Assembly (NCBI GenBank): GCA_964034945.1
Contig: OZ035961.1
Span: 60,996,084 to 61,060,083 of the forward strand
Reading direction: 5' to 3'
Length of the DNA stretch: 64,000 nucleotides
Source of the DNA: Chrysopilus asiliformis
Lineage: Eukaryota > Arthropoda > Insecta > Diptera > Rhagionidae
The notes under the pieces were generated by a model. It searched no databases, was not told where the DNA came from, and saw only the letters and a program-made list of their open reading frames with translations. Positions 53,124 to 64,000 of the stretch are shown here, piece after piece (the stretch's first letter is position 1; the number at the start of each line of letters is the position of its first letter). Both the position numbers and the translations under genes were made by a program.

Positions 53124-55097
53124 TGTTATGGGACAATGAACGGATGAAATTAGGGAATTTTTGCTAGCGATAAAATATTTAATTTTTCTGATAAAGGGTT
53201 CGTTAAATTTAGGGTCCACTGTTTTGTTTAAAATTTTTAAGCGGAATAATAAATTAGGTCCTGTTTATTTTAAAATTCGTTCTTTTTGTTCGATCATCGA
53301 ATAGTTATTATTTCCTTACCGTAAATTCAATTGCCAGCAATTGAAACAAAAGAAGATGAAGAATTTAAAATTTCAATAGCAGAATTGAACCGCGAGTTCA
53401 GTTAGAATTAAGTCCTGGATGGATAAAGATATTTCAACAAGTTTAAAATTTTAAAGTTAATTCGGTCGGATTAATTCGAATCAGGCTAGGTGTCCTGTGG
53501 AAACTACGAAAGACCCGCGAGGAAAATCTTGTTCTTTTGTGGAAGTGGATCGAAAATCATCATAAAAGGGTTCATTGGCGGGAAAACTTATCGATGAGCA
53601 AAAGCTGTTGGAGCATGGCAGCAATTGTATAAAGAACGCCATCGAATTTAAATAGTTTTCATTGGCCCAAGCGATTTTTTTTGCTGGAAAATTACGGAAG
53701 TCGAACCCCAACTTTAACCCAGTTTCTGTCGATCATCTATCGAATTTTTTTTGTCGACCACGAGGCACGTGTCTTAAGGATTTTTCATCCGGAAAGATTG
53801 GCGGCAGCAGAAGTTTTCATCCAGAAGAATTTGCAGCAGCAGAACCTGAGGAAGTCATCAAACATAGATTTCTCTTTCTTTTTGTGTTAATTTTTTTTGT
53901 ATTTTGCTTTCGTAATTTCATCTTTGGAAAAACCTAGATTTTTTTGGTGTCAGAATCGCGTCAGAAAAATCCACGTGTAATTTGGGAAGTATTCGACAAA
54001 ATTTTTCTTGAAACATTTTTTTTGTGCTAATAAAATTTTTTTAAAAACCTTTTTAGTGAACGACGTCACCCTTGTGCACAGGAGCGACGAGCGGAACGGA
54101 AAAGTGCTGTAAGTTTTCTTTTTTTTAGTTAAATCCCTTTTTGGGAGAAATTTTAGTGACAAAAAGGTGTTTCAACCGCGAACATTTCGTACGAACCACG
54201 AAAAGGGTTAATAAAAATTGTTGAAATATATGCTACGTAATTTAGCAATGTCTCAAACCATTTAAGTGGATCGTTGGTTACATAAATTAAATAAACGCCC
54301 GCGTGTATGTAATGTGCGATAAAGCTGCGATTACCGATTAGGGTGATCCGATAATAATTACGATTTTTCTGATTCCGATTTGTTGAGTTTTTTTTTCGAT
54401 TTTCTTTATTGATTTTTGTTTGAAACTGTGTAATTTCCATCCGAGATTTCCTTTTTGCATTAACGTAGAGTTGTTTCATTTGCTTAATTTGTAAATTCAA
54501 GATAAATAAAGGACCCTAAAATTTGTTGGAGAATCTAAGATTTGTGTTTTAGTGCAGATTCAGTTGTGGTTATTATTTCAGTTTTCCTTTTGTTTCTTTG
54601 TTGTCGAGATGAGTGAAAGGGTTTTGTTTTACTTCAAGAAGAATCTTGAAATGTTTTAAGTTCCGTTCAGTAAGGGGGGAGAATCTATTAAGTGTCCCGA
54701 CGATGGGGCATGACGGAGAATTTGGCTGAAGAAATGGCTTGACGTTTTTTTTTGGATTTAATCATGTTCTTCGGAGCATGCGTGTTTAGATTTTCGGTCT
54801 TTCTTTTTTGGTTTTTTCTTTATGTGGCTTTCTTTTTTTTTGCGATCGTGATTCAAGGCATGGTAAAGTTTTATCTTCCATTACATCCCGAGGCAAGAAC
54901 CACCCACCCGACGAGCGAATAGCCTGGAACGACAAGCATGCCAGCTGAGGGGTTAATGGAGCGGACTTTGGGGCACACACGATGAGTTGCCGTGTTAAGC
55001 ATGCCCCAGAGTTTGTTGTTCGTCCGCCGTTGAAATTGGGAGAACGCTTCTATAACAACAAAGCACCCAGCGTTTACAACAGGACGCTCAGATAACA
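53124..55097 (+). repeat. G3 3' LTR
   Basis: 1974 bp, same as the 5' LTR apart from one base in a poly-T run (near 45630 and 54390), as far as reading by eye allows. Confidence 0.93.
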
Positions 55098-55101
55098 ACA
55101 T

Positions 55102-55529
55102 TTCAAAATAAGATGTGTGACATCAAGTTAAATGGTTGTTTGTTGATGTCAATTAAATCTAATAACGATATCTATAAAGCAGTATCTCAACATCAAGCTT
55201 TAATAACTTCTCAAGTTGACAACAAAGAAAAATGTTTACACAAGTGGCATCAAATTTTAGGACATCGCAATTTAAAAGATATTGAATCAATGACAACTAT
55301 GTCTACAGGAATTTGTATCAAGAAATGTTTACATAATGATCAGTGTGAAGTTTGTATTAAAAGTAAATCAACTCGTGACAGTTTTCCGAAGATATCTAAT
55401 TCCAAGAGTGTTGAAAAACTTGATTTAGTACATACAGATTTATGTGGTCCTTTGCAAGTACAGACACCAAGAGGAAATAGATACATATTAACGTTAACTG
55501 ATGATTACTCAAGATTTTCATACATAACA
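55102..55529 (+). pseudogene. C1 pre-integrase and integrase zinc domain
   Basis: Continues C1 pol right after the ACAT duplication: MCDIKLNGCLLMSI, then HKWHQILGHRNLKD and CEVCIKSKS (the H-H-C-C zinc domain) and DLVHTDLCGPLQV with the first core Asp. Open until the Helitron insertion at 55530. Together with 43986-44363 and 57620 onward it forms one former pol. Confidence 0.88.
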
Positions 55530-55559
55530 TACTAATAAAGAGTTGGTGTCTGTCTGTGT

Positions 55560-56106
55560 GTTCCTCTTTCACGCAAAAACGGCTGAACCGATTGACTTGA
55601 AATTTGGCATGAGTGTCTGTGGTCGTTTTGGTTCCAACATAGGCATACGGAAAAGTAGCGCGAAGGGTGGGGGGAGTAAGGGGAGGGGGTAAATTGATTT
55701 CGAAACTTAGTTTTTGCGCTATGTTACTCTTTCGCGGGGAAACTACTGTACCGATTGGCCTGAAATTTGGCATAGATGTTCGTGGAGGGTCCAGTGACAA
55801 CACAGACCGAGAGTCGGTTGGAGTAAGGGGAGGGGGTAAAGTCATCTCGAAACTTAGTTTTCCCTCTATGTTACTCTTTCGCGGGGAAACTACTGAACCG
55901 ATTGGCCTGAAATTTGGCATAGATGTTCGTCGGGGGTCCAGCCCCAATATAGACCCATTAAAAAGTAGCCCAAGTGGTGGGGGGAGTAAGGGGAGGGGGT
56001 AAAGTGATTTCGAAACTTAGTTTTTGCGCTATGTTACTCTTTCGCGGGGAAACTACTGAACCGATTGGCCTGAAATTTGGCATAGATGTTCGTCGGGGGT
56101 CCAGCC
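55560..56106 (+). repeat. Helitron internal tandem repeat
   Basis: Units start near 55560, 55725, 55870 and 56035, each with gaccgattggcctgaaattt-like sequence followed by gtaaggggagggggtaaa. Inverse copies occur at 39580-39725 and 41036-41190. Confidence 0.8.
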
Positions 56107-56199
56107 CCCTGCATGCTGTTCGTTAGAGAAAAAACTAACGAACAGCATGCAGGCTACCTAATTTTTAACCAACTGAATTTAGTTTTCCTAAGTTTTTTT

Positions 56200-57568
56200 C
56201 AGTGTTGGGCAAAACGGCGTAAAAAACAGTTTTTTACATTTTTCACGTAAAAAACGTAAAAAACGTAAAAAACTGGTAAAAAACGTAAAAAACCGTAAAA
56301 AACGTAAAAAATAGTAAAAAACCTAAAAAATGGGACATCGCAGTTCCTACAAAGTATGACAGTCTGTTTTTCTCAGCATTTTATTAGAGATCCTATAATA
56401 TAGAGAGTGGACATCAGCACTTAATAAACCGTACTACTAAGTAGGACAGTCTATTAACTCAAATTAGAACAGTTGTTTGAATGGAATTTTTCCAGTTTTT
56501 AAAATTTCTTTTCCCTTTTTCCAGTTTTGTTTCAATTTCCGCCTTCGGAATGAGTCTCCTTGTGTTTAAAAACGATTTTTTGATGCAAACTTTAAAATTA
56601 CGCTTGTTGTTGCAAGAACTAGTCCAAATATGTTTCTTTACCCCTTTCATGCATACATTTTTCTATGGAATTAATTTTCACGGTTTTTGGTATCTGAGGG
56701 TTTTTGGGGTCGCTGATTACGAATCTGAAGTCAAAACTTCAAAAATCAAAATGGCGGATCCAATATGGCGGTCAAAAAAGATAAAATTCATTAGATTACG
56801 CTGAAAACTAGTACGTAATTTTATCTTTTTTGACCGCCATATTGGATCCGCCATTTTGAAATTTGAAGTTTTGACTTCAGATTCGTAATTAGCGACCCCA
56901 AAAACCTTTATAAAGCTAATTACCGATTTTTTAACTGTAATAGATTTGCCACAGTTACATTTAATCTGCAAAATAGCTACTTTTTTGCTCTTTATTTATT
57001 TATAAAATACAGTAATTATAAAAAAAGGCGCATATTACTTTTTTTCATAACAATTGATGTCCTAGGATACTTACGAAATGAATTTAGTCAATATAAGGGC
57101 ATGACATATATGTTATAATATTAAAAAACTGAATTAGAAAAGGTGTTGTACAACAACACTGCAACAAAGGGTTAAAATAGCCCATATGTCGCAAATCTCT
57201 CCACATTATTCACATTAATTAACGTTAAAATGAGTAGGCGGACGTAATGTAATGAAAGGATATAAACAGTTTTTGAACTCCGAGTTTAAAATCTTTTTCA
57301 CTTTCAAGAGGAAATGCTTTTGAATACTTTTCTGTGTTTGCTGAAGACTATTAACCTTTTTATTGTTCTAAGTTGATTTATTTACGAATAATTACTATAT
57401 TTAGTGACTGGCTACGATATAAAATTTTTTATCATCAATGTTTTAGGTTTTTTACAGTTTTTTACGTTTTTTACGTTTTTTACGTTAAAATTGAGGTTTT
57501 TTACGCGTAATTTTTTACGCGTAAAAAACTAGGTAAATTATTTTACGTAAAAAACCGGCACAACACTG
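56200..57568. mobile_element. hAT MITE with GTAAAAAAC arrays
   Basis: 1369 bp, CAGTGTTGGGC...GGCACAACACTG, 8-bp duplication GTTTTTTT (56192-56199, 57569-57576). Arrays of cgtaaaaaa words at 56218-56330 and, inverted, at 57447-57556. An 89-bp inverted repeat lies near its middle (56700-56907). No transposase. Confidence 0.88.
56700..56907. repeat. Near-perfect 89-bp inverted repeat
   Basis: Arms 56700-56788 and 56819-56907 with a 30-nt loop. Contains atggcggatccaatatggcg and the ggggtcgctgat motif that also marks the Helitron units at 16-18 kb. Could be a nested foldback element. Confidence 0.8.
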
Positions 57569-57619
57569 GTTTTTTTCCGTTCACGCTTTTAGCCGGGCAA
57601 AGCTGGGTCCAAATTCTAG

Positions 57620-58510
57620 TATCTTATAAAACAAAAATCAGATGTGACGCAAAAGATTATTGAATTTGTTAATTTAATGGAAACACAATCCAACAAAATA
57701 CCTAAAGTTATAAATAAGATCAGATCGGGGAGGAGAATTTGTAAATAAAGAAATACAGAAATTTTATCAAGATAAAGGAATAAAAGTTCAACTAACAGTT
57801 CCGAAAACTCCACAACAGAACGGAATTGCTGAAAGAAAGAATCGAACATTAATAGAAATGACTAGGTGCATGTTAACAGATTCTGGATTAGAGAAGAAAT
57901 TTTGGGGAGAAGCAGTAAATACAGCAAATCACATTTTGAATCGTCTGCCTACAAGTGATGAAAATGCACGCCCTATGAAGCATGGAATAACAGTAAGCCA
58001 AATTTAAATTATTTTCGTAGATTTGGTGAAACAGCATATGCACATATTGCAAGAGATGAAAGAAAAAAGTTAGATAATACTGCAAGGAAATTAATCTTCT
58101 GTGGCTATGAAACAGGAACGAAAGGATATCTTTTGGATAAAGAAACATGTAAAATATTTATTAGTCGAGACGTGAAATTTGTTCAAGAAAAGAAAATGAA
58201 TACTAGCGATATTAATATTGGAATGGAATCAAAATCACATATTTTTGAAAGAGAAACAGATGAAGTATCAGATACAGATACATTGCAACAAATTGATTTT
58301 CAAGAAGAATCAAATGAATACTCAAATGATATAGAAAATAGACGATCTGAGAGAATAACTAAAGGAGTTCCACCAAGGCGATACATAGAAGAAATTAATT
58401 CAGTAAAAGTAAGTTACAATAAAGATCCGATTACTTATGATGAAGCTATTGCGAGTTCTGAAGCAGACCAATGGAAGACTGCAATGAATGAAGAAATTGA
58501 AAGTTAGTTA
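57620..58510 (+). pseudogene. C1 integrase, catalytic and C-terminal part
   Basis: After the Helitron: KQKSDVTQKIIEFVNLMETQ, then (frameshift near 57690) DRGGEFVNKEIQKFY (core Asp), TPQQNGIAERKNRTLIEM (core Glu), FWGEAVNTANHILNRLP, frameshift near 57970, FCGYETGTKGYLLD, and the linker to RT ending with a stop near 58505. A standard copia integrase with two frame breaks and one stop. Confidence 0.85.
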
Positions 58511-59949
58511 AGTTTTGGGACATGGAAGCTAGTGGAACCACCTCCAAGTGTTAATCTTATTGGCTGCAAATGGATATACAAAACTAAAACTGATCAACAA
58601 GGAAGAATAATAAAGTACAAAGCAAGACTAGTAGCTCAAGGATTTTCACAAAAATATGGACAAGATTATGATGAGGTTTTCGCACCGGCAGCTAATCCAT
58701 TGACTTTAAAAGTTTTACTTACTGTGGCAGGAAATATGAAAATGAAAGTAAATCATTATGATATACAAACGGCATATTTGAATGGCGATCTTTCACATGA
58801 ATTTTATATGAAACAACCAAAAGGATTTGAATCAAATAAAAAGTTAGTTTGTAAACATGTGAAAAATCTTTATGGTTTGAAACAAGGAGCTAAAGAATGG
58901 AATAAAAAGTTTCATGAAGTAATGAAATTGGAAGGTTATTTCCAAAGTGAAAATGACGCATGTCTATATATCAAGAAAAAGAATGATAATTCAATTTTTG
59001 TTCTAAATCATGTAGATGATATTGTTGTTGCAACTACGGATAACAAATTAATAGCAGATTTTGAAACGAAAGTAAAGAAAAATTTTACAATGAAAAATTT
59101 AGGAGATTTAAAGTACTATCTAGGAATACAATTTGAGAGAGACAAAAATGGTATTTTTCATATGTATCAAGAAAAATACATTAACAACAAACTTCATGAA
59201 TTTAATTTAACTGATGCTAAAAAATCAATAATTCCGGTGAATACAGGATATATTAAGCAAAATTTTGATTTGGAAGAATTTAAGCTTAATGATGTATATA
59301 GAAGCGCTATTGGATCGCTTTTATATTTATCAACAAATACTAGACCAGATATTTCAATAGCTACTTCAATTTTGGCAAGAAGAGTCAGTCAACCTAGAAA
59401 TTGTGATTGGACAGAAGTAAAGAGAGTATTTAGATATTTAAAAACAACAAAGAAATTCCAACTGAAATTAGGAAATGAAAATAAAAACAACCAGTATATG
59501 TAGATTCTGATTGGGCTGGAGATAATGTTGATAGAAAATCGAATTCTGGTTATTGTTTCATCTTGGAGCACTAATTGGATGGAAAAGCAGAAAACAATCA
59601 ACAGTTTCACTCTCAACAACTGAAGCTGAATCTATTGCATTTGCAGAAGCAGCTCAAGATGCAATATGGGTCAAACGAATTCTAAACGATTTTGGACAAA
59701 ATATTGAAAAACCAATTAAATTTTTTGAAGATAAACAAAGTTGCATCAAATTGTTACAAAATAATTATTCAAGTCAAAGAACAAAGCATATTGACATAAA
59801 ATATTGTACAAAATTTAGTTGCAGAAAATGAAATTGAAGTTGAATATTTGGAAACTGAAAATATGATTGCAGATATACTTACGAAACCTTTAGACAGTAT
59901 AAAGTTAAGAAAATTTTGTGAAGAATTTGGACTAATTGAGACGTTGTAA
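58511..59949 (+). pseudogene. C1 reverse transcriptase and RNase H
   Basis: From TWKLVEPPPSVNLIGCKWIY: YKARLVAQGFSQKYGQDYDE, DIQTAYLNGDLSHEFYMKQP, NLYGLKQGAKEWNKKF and HVDDIVVAT (the V-D-D catalytic pair) are all in one frame to 59503. Then breaks near 59500 and 59560 lead into RNase H: WKSRKQSTVSLSTTEAES and the C-terminus ILTKPLDSIKLRKFCEEFGL (59878-59940). RT itself is intact; RNase H is split over three frames. Confidence 0.88.
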
Positions 59950-59963
59950 ACATTGAGAAGGGG

Positions 59964-60189
59964 TGTTAAATATGTAATACAATGTTTAGCAATTCAAATA
60001 CAAAATACTTAGCTCAAATGTTTGTAATACATCAAGTAATCGATAATGTCAAATTATTGTTAAAGTAAAATATTTTTCCAAATATAATTTGTAATTGTTA
60101 ACAGTCGAACGTGTTTTAATTTAAACTGCGGAATTCTATATATTGAAACCACATGCTGAGAAACAATTCTTAAAGCATTTAATTCATCA
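59964..60189 (+). repeat. C1 3' LTR
   Basis: 226 bp, TGTTAAAT...TTCATCA. Confidence 0.92.
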
Positions 60190-60870
60190 CCAGATACATA
60201 ACACTGCCCACAGCCTCGCAAGTTTTGAGTGCAATATATTAAACCTAGTCAATATTCGTCCTGTGTAGTTAGATTGACCTGCTCGACGCTCAATCTGAAA
60301 ACCCAAGAAACAGTTGGCTTCAAAAAGTTTAACCTCAAACTCCTTTCTAAATAGTCTATAAGTTTCCTGATAGCAGACTCATCCTCTCCAGCTGATGTGG
60401 TCATTCGAAAACACTATATAAAACGGGTAAAATTATGGTTACACCACATTGATGCTTGTTTTAGTCCATACCGGCTTTTGAACAGTCAGCACACTTTGCC
60501 ACTACCATCCTCAAAACCTTTAGGTTGCTGCATAGACACCTCATGCAAGTCGCCATTAAGGAAAGCGGGTTTTATATAGAATTGTTTTAGAAATAATGGT
60601 CCGCTTGCGGCATTTGCTAAAATAGCTAGAATAGAACTAAAACGCAAGACACGACTGCAGATTTCATTATAATCGATACCTCGTTCCTGTGTGAAACCTC
60701 TTATTACAAGTCTTGCCTTATATCTATCTGGCTTGTTGTTGTCACAATTTTTGATCTTGAAGATCCGCCGATTGTCAATTGTGGGTAGTAAGTCGATAAA
60801 CTCCCACGTTTTATTTTGCCGAAGTGCTTGTATCTCTTCACGCACGGCTACGCGAAAATTTTCACCAGTC
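60190..60870 (-). pseudogene. C2: old copia reverse transcriptase fragment
   Basis: The minus strand from about 60845 reads ALRQNKTWEFIDLLP, DRYKARLVIRGFTQERGIDY, FYIKPAFLNGDLHEVSMQQP (copia RT), then in shifted frames YGLKQASMWCNHNF, NCFLGFQIE and AVGSVMYL, which continues at 42113. The catalytic VDD region and several blocks are lost or frameshifted. C2 is the host of C1 and hence the oldest layer of the right-hand nest. Confidence 0.8.
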
Positions 60871-62388
60871 TAACATTTATGCTACATTAAGATGTACATC
60901 TATGAAAACCTGCGACAGAAACTCAACTTTAATATATCTGTAAGTACAAATTTTTTTGTAGAAATATATGAGGAGGAACGAAAAACGTCAGCAACTTAAT
61001 CCCATGCGCCACTAGATCTGGCGAACATCAGGCATCCCAAAAACATAAAAAACGGGGCTTCAAAAAGGACCCGACGACAAAATTTATATTTGGACAACAC
61101 CGCGTGCAAAATGGTTCCACAATTTAAAAAAAATCGTCACAATTATTTCGACGACTTAACCAAACTTCAGTAAACATCAGTAAAATTTTGCGGACTGCTT
61201 TAGAACAACAAATTTAAAATAAACATTCTTTCGACCACTCAACATATTCTCAAAATTTCAACATTCAACATAAAGAATGCTTTTCAAAGAATAAATAAAT
61301 AATTTAAAAAAAAAATGTAAATCCTTAGGTATTCTTAGGTATTTTAGGTATGTTAGAATTAACATTAATGATTACGAGTAATCTAGAATTTAGGGAGGGT
61401 TTGTGTACTTATGGGAAAAATTATTGTAGTTTTCTTCTTTTCATAAAATTTTATACATTATGTTCAATATTTTTTCTTTTGTTGCTAGATGTCTTAATGG
61501 CTGAATAAGTTTTCTTTTAGTAGAAAGACGCGCAGCGATTTATTAAATAAATTGATTTATTTTCTTAATGGTTATGATACGCAGTTTTGGAGCCTTTGAG
61601 AGTGAGGTCTCTAAAAGACACAAATTTGTTTTGGTTTCAGCTTACGATCGCTAAAATTCGGTGGGAAGCCTCACGTCCTCCTTTTGAGTCCTTTTTATAG
61701 AGTCACTTCTTTCCCTTTCCCATCCTTGAAATGATTTAGGCTCTAAAAAGTCCGTCTCCACCTTTACCTTATTGTGTGGTAGGTAGCTAGAAGAGGCGAA
61801 CCCACACTCCAGCCGAAAGCCCCCCGTATGCCAGACTCTTCACCTGGGCGCTAGGAAGGATTGTGAAAGGCTATTACAATCCTCTGAAGTTGTGTTCACC
61901 ACATGCCTAGATGCTGCAAATGGTAGTTTACTTAGCTGTGATTTGTGAGGAGACCAAACATGGTCTAAAGCTCCTTTTTATTGAGATTCAAGTACTCTTC
62001 TCCTCTCTTTTTTGAGTAGTGAATGAATTTCCCTCCCCAATACAAACGAAACAGTTTTTGGCAATTTAACGAAAACGGTGAGTCATATTGAAAAATTTAT
62101 TAAGGTAAAAGTTTATTTTTTCAGAAGATGGTTTAAAATAAAATCGGAACGTTGGGAACGAAAAATTAAAACACAAGTTTTATTTTTACACCAACATCTC
62201 GAAAACTGTGAATCGTATCGAAAAATTTATAATTATGAAATGTATTTAGAAAATAATTTTTGGCAGATTTACGCTATTATCGATGTCGTTAACTTCAAAT
62301 ATGAATTGAAATCACCCCAAAAGTGATTTCGAATAAAATTACCACTGGAATCTGGTCTGACAGCATTAGTACTTCTATTATCGCTTTT
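60871..62388. other. Unassigned sequence
   Basis: No gene or clear element. Two short related segments (aacgaaaacggtgagtc at 62068 and ctcgaaaactgtgaatc at 62199) suggest further small repeats. Confidence 0.4.
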
Positions 62389-62417
62389 TACTTTCTTCTA
62401 CGGAGTATAATAAAGTA
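62389..62417 (+). mobile_element. Fragment of the copy A/B TIR family
   Basis: ACTTTCTTCTACGGAGTATA and the next few bases match the left end of copies A and B, then the sequence is cut by the Helitron-like element at 62418. Confidence 0.65.
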
Positions 62418-62831
62418 CTAGGGGCTGCGCCCCGAACCGCTTCGCCTTCGGCCTCCCTGCCCCCGTCGCCCTACGGCCTCCACAACTACTCGGCCTTCGG
62501 CCTCGCCCCTCGCGCTTGAATTGTTGGAATTTGATGTATGGAGATGTTACGTAAAATTATTTAAATATATTTCAGCTCTCGCCTTCCTCTTTACTCGGCC
62601 TTAGGCCTCGAGTCAAATGCATATAGTTAACCCAAAAAAGGGAAATTTTTTTAGAGACATTTTTCTTTGTGAATCAAAGGTGGTTATCCACACGGGGAAA
62701 GACAATATTGTGGGAAATGTCATTCTTTTTAATTCATGTCATACATTGAAGCACCAAATCCCTTTAGAATTGCAGAAGATAGCAGGTGAGGGCTATACAT
62801 AACGATGGTATCTATACTGTTTTTCGCAGTA
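62418..62831 (-). mobile_element. Helitron-like short element, copy 2
   Basis: Second copy of the 18980-19469 element, lacking some internal sequence. Minus-strand 3' end ...CAGCCCCTAG, next base T, as for Helitrons. Confidence 0.6.
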
Positions 62832-63860
62832 TTACACCGCGTCTTGATTTGGGATTTTTCATCCCGAGAAATATCTCACCACAATGAGATTTTTTTGACA
62901 GCTGGGCCAAAAATCTCTTGAAATTTTATTTCTCAAATTGGCAATGAAAAAAAAACACTAGTCGCCGCTCTCGTAATTAATGCAATACGTGAAATTGAAA
63001 AGGCTGAAACAGAAGAACAGACGAAAAGAAAAACCCCTTAATGTTATATATTCTCTTCCAAAGCTTTTTGTATCAATGCTGACGGTAGTTGGCATGTGTT
63101 GAGGACCAAACTACAAAATCAATGCTGACGGTAGTTGGCATGTGTTGAGGACCAAACTACAAAAGCATTACTTTGTGGAACACTAGTTGAGAAACGTCAA
63201 ACGTTGGACGTTTTTGCACTTTATTTGCGTTTAACACTTTAATCCGATTTCAAAATCACACGAGGGTATTACTTTAATGCCCTTCTTTCACAAAAACCAC
63301 TTTTAAAACGCGTACACTTTTTCTAAGTACCACTTTTGAAAACCCGATTTCACTTTTCGCCCGATTTCATCAATATTTTTTTCCTAAGATATTCCAGTGA
63401 AACCTTTTAAGGCATGATTATTAATAAAAAAAAAACCCAGTGAAATCTTATTAAGGCATGACATGTTATGTGTGTATCTGGCATGCAATTTTGATTTTAT
63501 AAGCGGGTAATTTTGAAACATTTGTATGAAATAATAAAATTTGCTATTAGAAATATTAATAAAATTTGGTATAAGATTTCCAAAATCAAGAATTTGTATT
63601 ATTGGAAAAAAAATTTATTATTGGAAAAAATTTATATGGTAAATGGTTCTTTTTCTTCTAATTTTTACACGAAAAAAAATTTGGTAACAGACGTCATAAA
63701 ATTTTGCAGAAAACTAGAAAGAGACAAATATATTATTTTTCAGTGGGAAAGACAGAATGCGGACACGGTACTTTTCTAGGAAAACTAGCATAAGGATTTG
63801 AATCTTATTTCCTGACCATAACCATGAAATTTTCAAACAATGTGTAGAAATTATTTTTAA
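62832..63860. other. Unassigned sequence with a 46-bp duplication
   Basis: A 46-bp unit (atcaatgctgacggtagttg...) is repeated twice head-to-tail at 63072-63163. Otherwise AT-rich without recognised genes; the 88-codon frame near 63513 is Lys/Asn/Ile-rich and matches nothing I know. Confidence 0.5.
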
Positions 63861-64000
63861 AAGCTTTTATTTAGCTCGCTATCTTGTCTGTCTGTTTGTT
63901 TGTTTGTTTGTTTGTTTTTTTGTTTGTCGGGGTCAAATCTTGCAATCAAATTTTGACCCACTTCCACTCATCCGATTCACTTGAAATTTTGTACACTTAT
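63861..64000 (+). mobile_element. Start of another repeat with microsatellite seed
   Basis: tgtctgtctgtttg followed by (GTTT)n and then catccgattcacttgaaatt, the same seed-plus-motif layout as the other elements. Runs off the window. Confidence 0.5.

Larger units (their letters stand above)
44368..55097 (+). mobile_element. G3: complete, young gypsy retrotransposon
   Basis: LTRs 44368-46342 and 53124-55097 with TGTTAT...ATAACA termini and a 4-bp target duplication ACAT (44364-44367, 55098-55101). The primer site follows three bases inside. Gag and pol are open, joined by a -1 frameshift site. By eye the LTRs differ in one poly-T length only. No polypurine tract of usual form precedes the 3' LTR (the bases are gactgtttttgccc). 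A roughly 1 kb leader (46343-47340) and a 0.7 kb 3' region (52416-53123) show no ORF. Probably capable of moving. Confidence 0.93.
55530..57619 (+). mobile_element. Helitron in C1 integrase
   Basis: Ends TACTAATAAAG...AATTCTAG, inserted between A (55529) and T (57620) with no target duplication. The C1 frame resumes exactly, so the ends are certain. 3' terminal region ccgggcaaagctgggtcc is a weak hairpin. The first 570 bases are about three and a half copies of a roughly 175-180-bp unit with cgcggggaaactactgaacc. A perfect 19-bp stem-loop lies at 56108-56153. Contains a hAT element. The 5' end is TA rather than the usual TC. Confidence 0.8.
42114..60189 (+). mobile_element. C1: copia retrotransposon, decayed and nested
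   Basis: LTRs 42114-43252 (with a hAT insertion) and 59964-60189; both are 226 bp without the insertion, with six differences counted by eye. A primer site of the copia initiator-tRNA type and a polypurine stretch (gagaagggg before 59964) are present. Gag-pol is broken by stops and frameshifts and by G3 and a Helitron. The flanks are C2. The target duplication is imperfect (CCAAC against CCAGA). Confidence 0.88.

Noticed and set aside
63513..63779. 88-codon Lys/Asn/Ile-rich open frame as a gene.
   Set aside because: Composition is that of AT-rich non-coding DNA. No motif or neighbour supports it.

Overview
This is nuclear DNA of an animal, almost certainly an insect. The evidence is the set of element families (BEL/Pao, 17.6/297-, 412/mdg1- and copia-type LTR retrotransposons, piggyBac, hAT, Helitrons, non-LTR retrotransposons), the tRNA primer sites those insect families use, the AT-rich sequence, and a broken HMG-D-like cDNA that looks dipteran or close to it. 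I see no intact host gene and no rRNA, CRISPR array or bacterial-type operon. Nearly everything is transposable elements nested inside one another.

Region 1-6.1 kb: a 1.1 kb 8-bp satellite, then two tandem copies (A, B) of a TIR element. Copy B carries a 2 kb expansion of its own internal CTGT/CAGT microsatellite. Region 6.1-39.6 kb: one old minus-strand 17.6/297-like gypsy element (G1; 5' LTR and tRNA-Ser-type primer site at 39.2-39.6 kb, gag, protease, start of RT at 6.1-6.5 kb), cut open by large insertions. Insertion one is G2 (6487-21316), a 412/mdg1-like LTR element with 4-bp target duplication. It has lost gag to RNase H, keeps an integrase, holds an HMG-box cDNA fragment just inside its primer site, and is itself hit by two LINEs, a Tc1-like MITE, two head-to-head Helitrons and, inside its 5' LTR, a 2.5 kb TIR element. 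Insertion two is P1 (22805-37971), a piggyBac element in G1 gag. It contains a second piggyBac, P2 (24091-37144), which contains a hAT element (24168-26582) and a young BEL retroelement with an envelope-like domain (27983-36634).

Region 39.6-41.9 kb: Helitron and MITE pieces, including a G20 run. Region 41.9-60.9 kb: an old minus-strand copia (C2) split by a plus-strand copia (C1, 42114-60189). C1 carries a hAT MITE in its 5' LTR, a complete and apparently very recent gypsy element G3 (44368-55097; gag and pol open, about 1975-bp LTRs with one length difference seen, and a textbook -1 frameshift site), and a Helitron (55530-57619) with its own hAT insertion. Region 60.9-64 kb: small repeats and unassigned sequence.

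No cellular pathway is encoded here. The genes that work together are those of each retroelement: gag (particle), protease, RT/RNase H and integrase, plus an envelope-like domain in BEL. Only G3 looks potentially autonomous; BEL is intact apart from one in-frame UGA. The window's main interest is the insertion chronology, the captured HMG fragment, the repeat motifs at the ends of the DNA elements, and the recurring microsatellite-seed module from which the long satellites grew.
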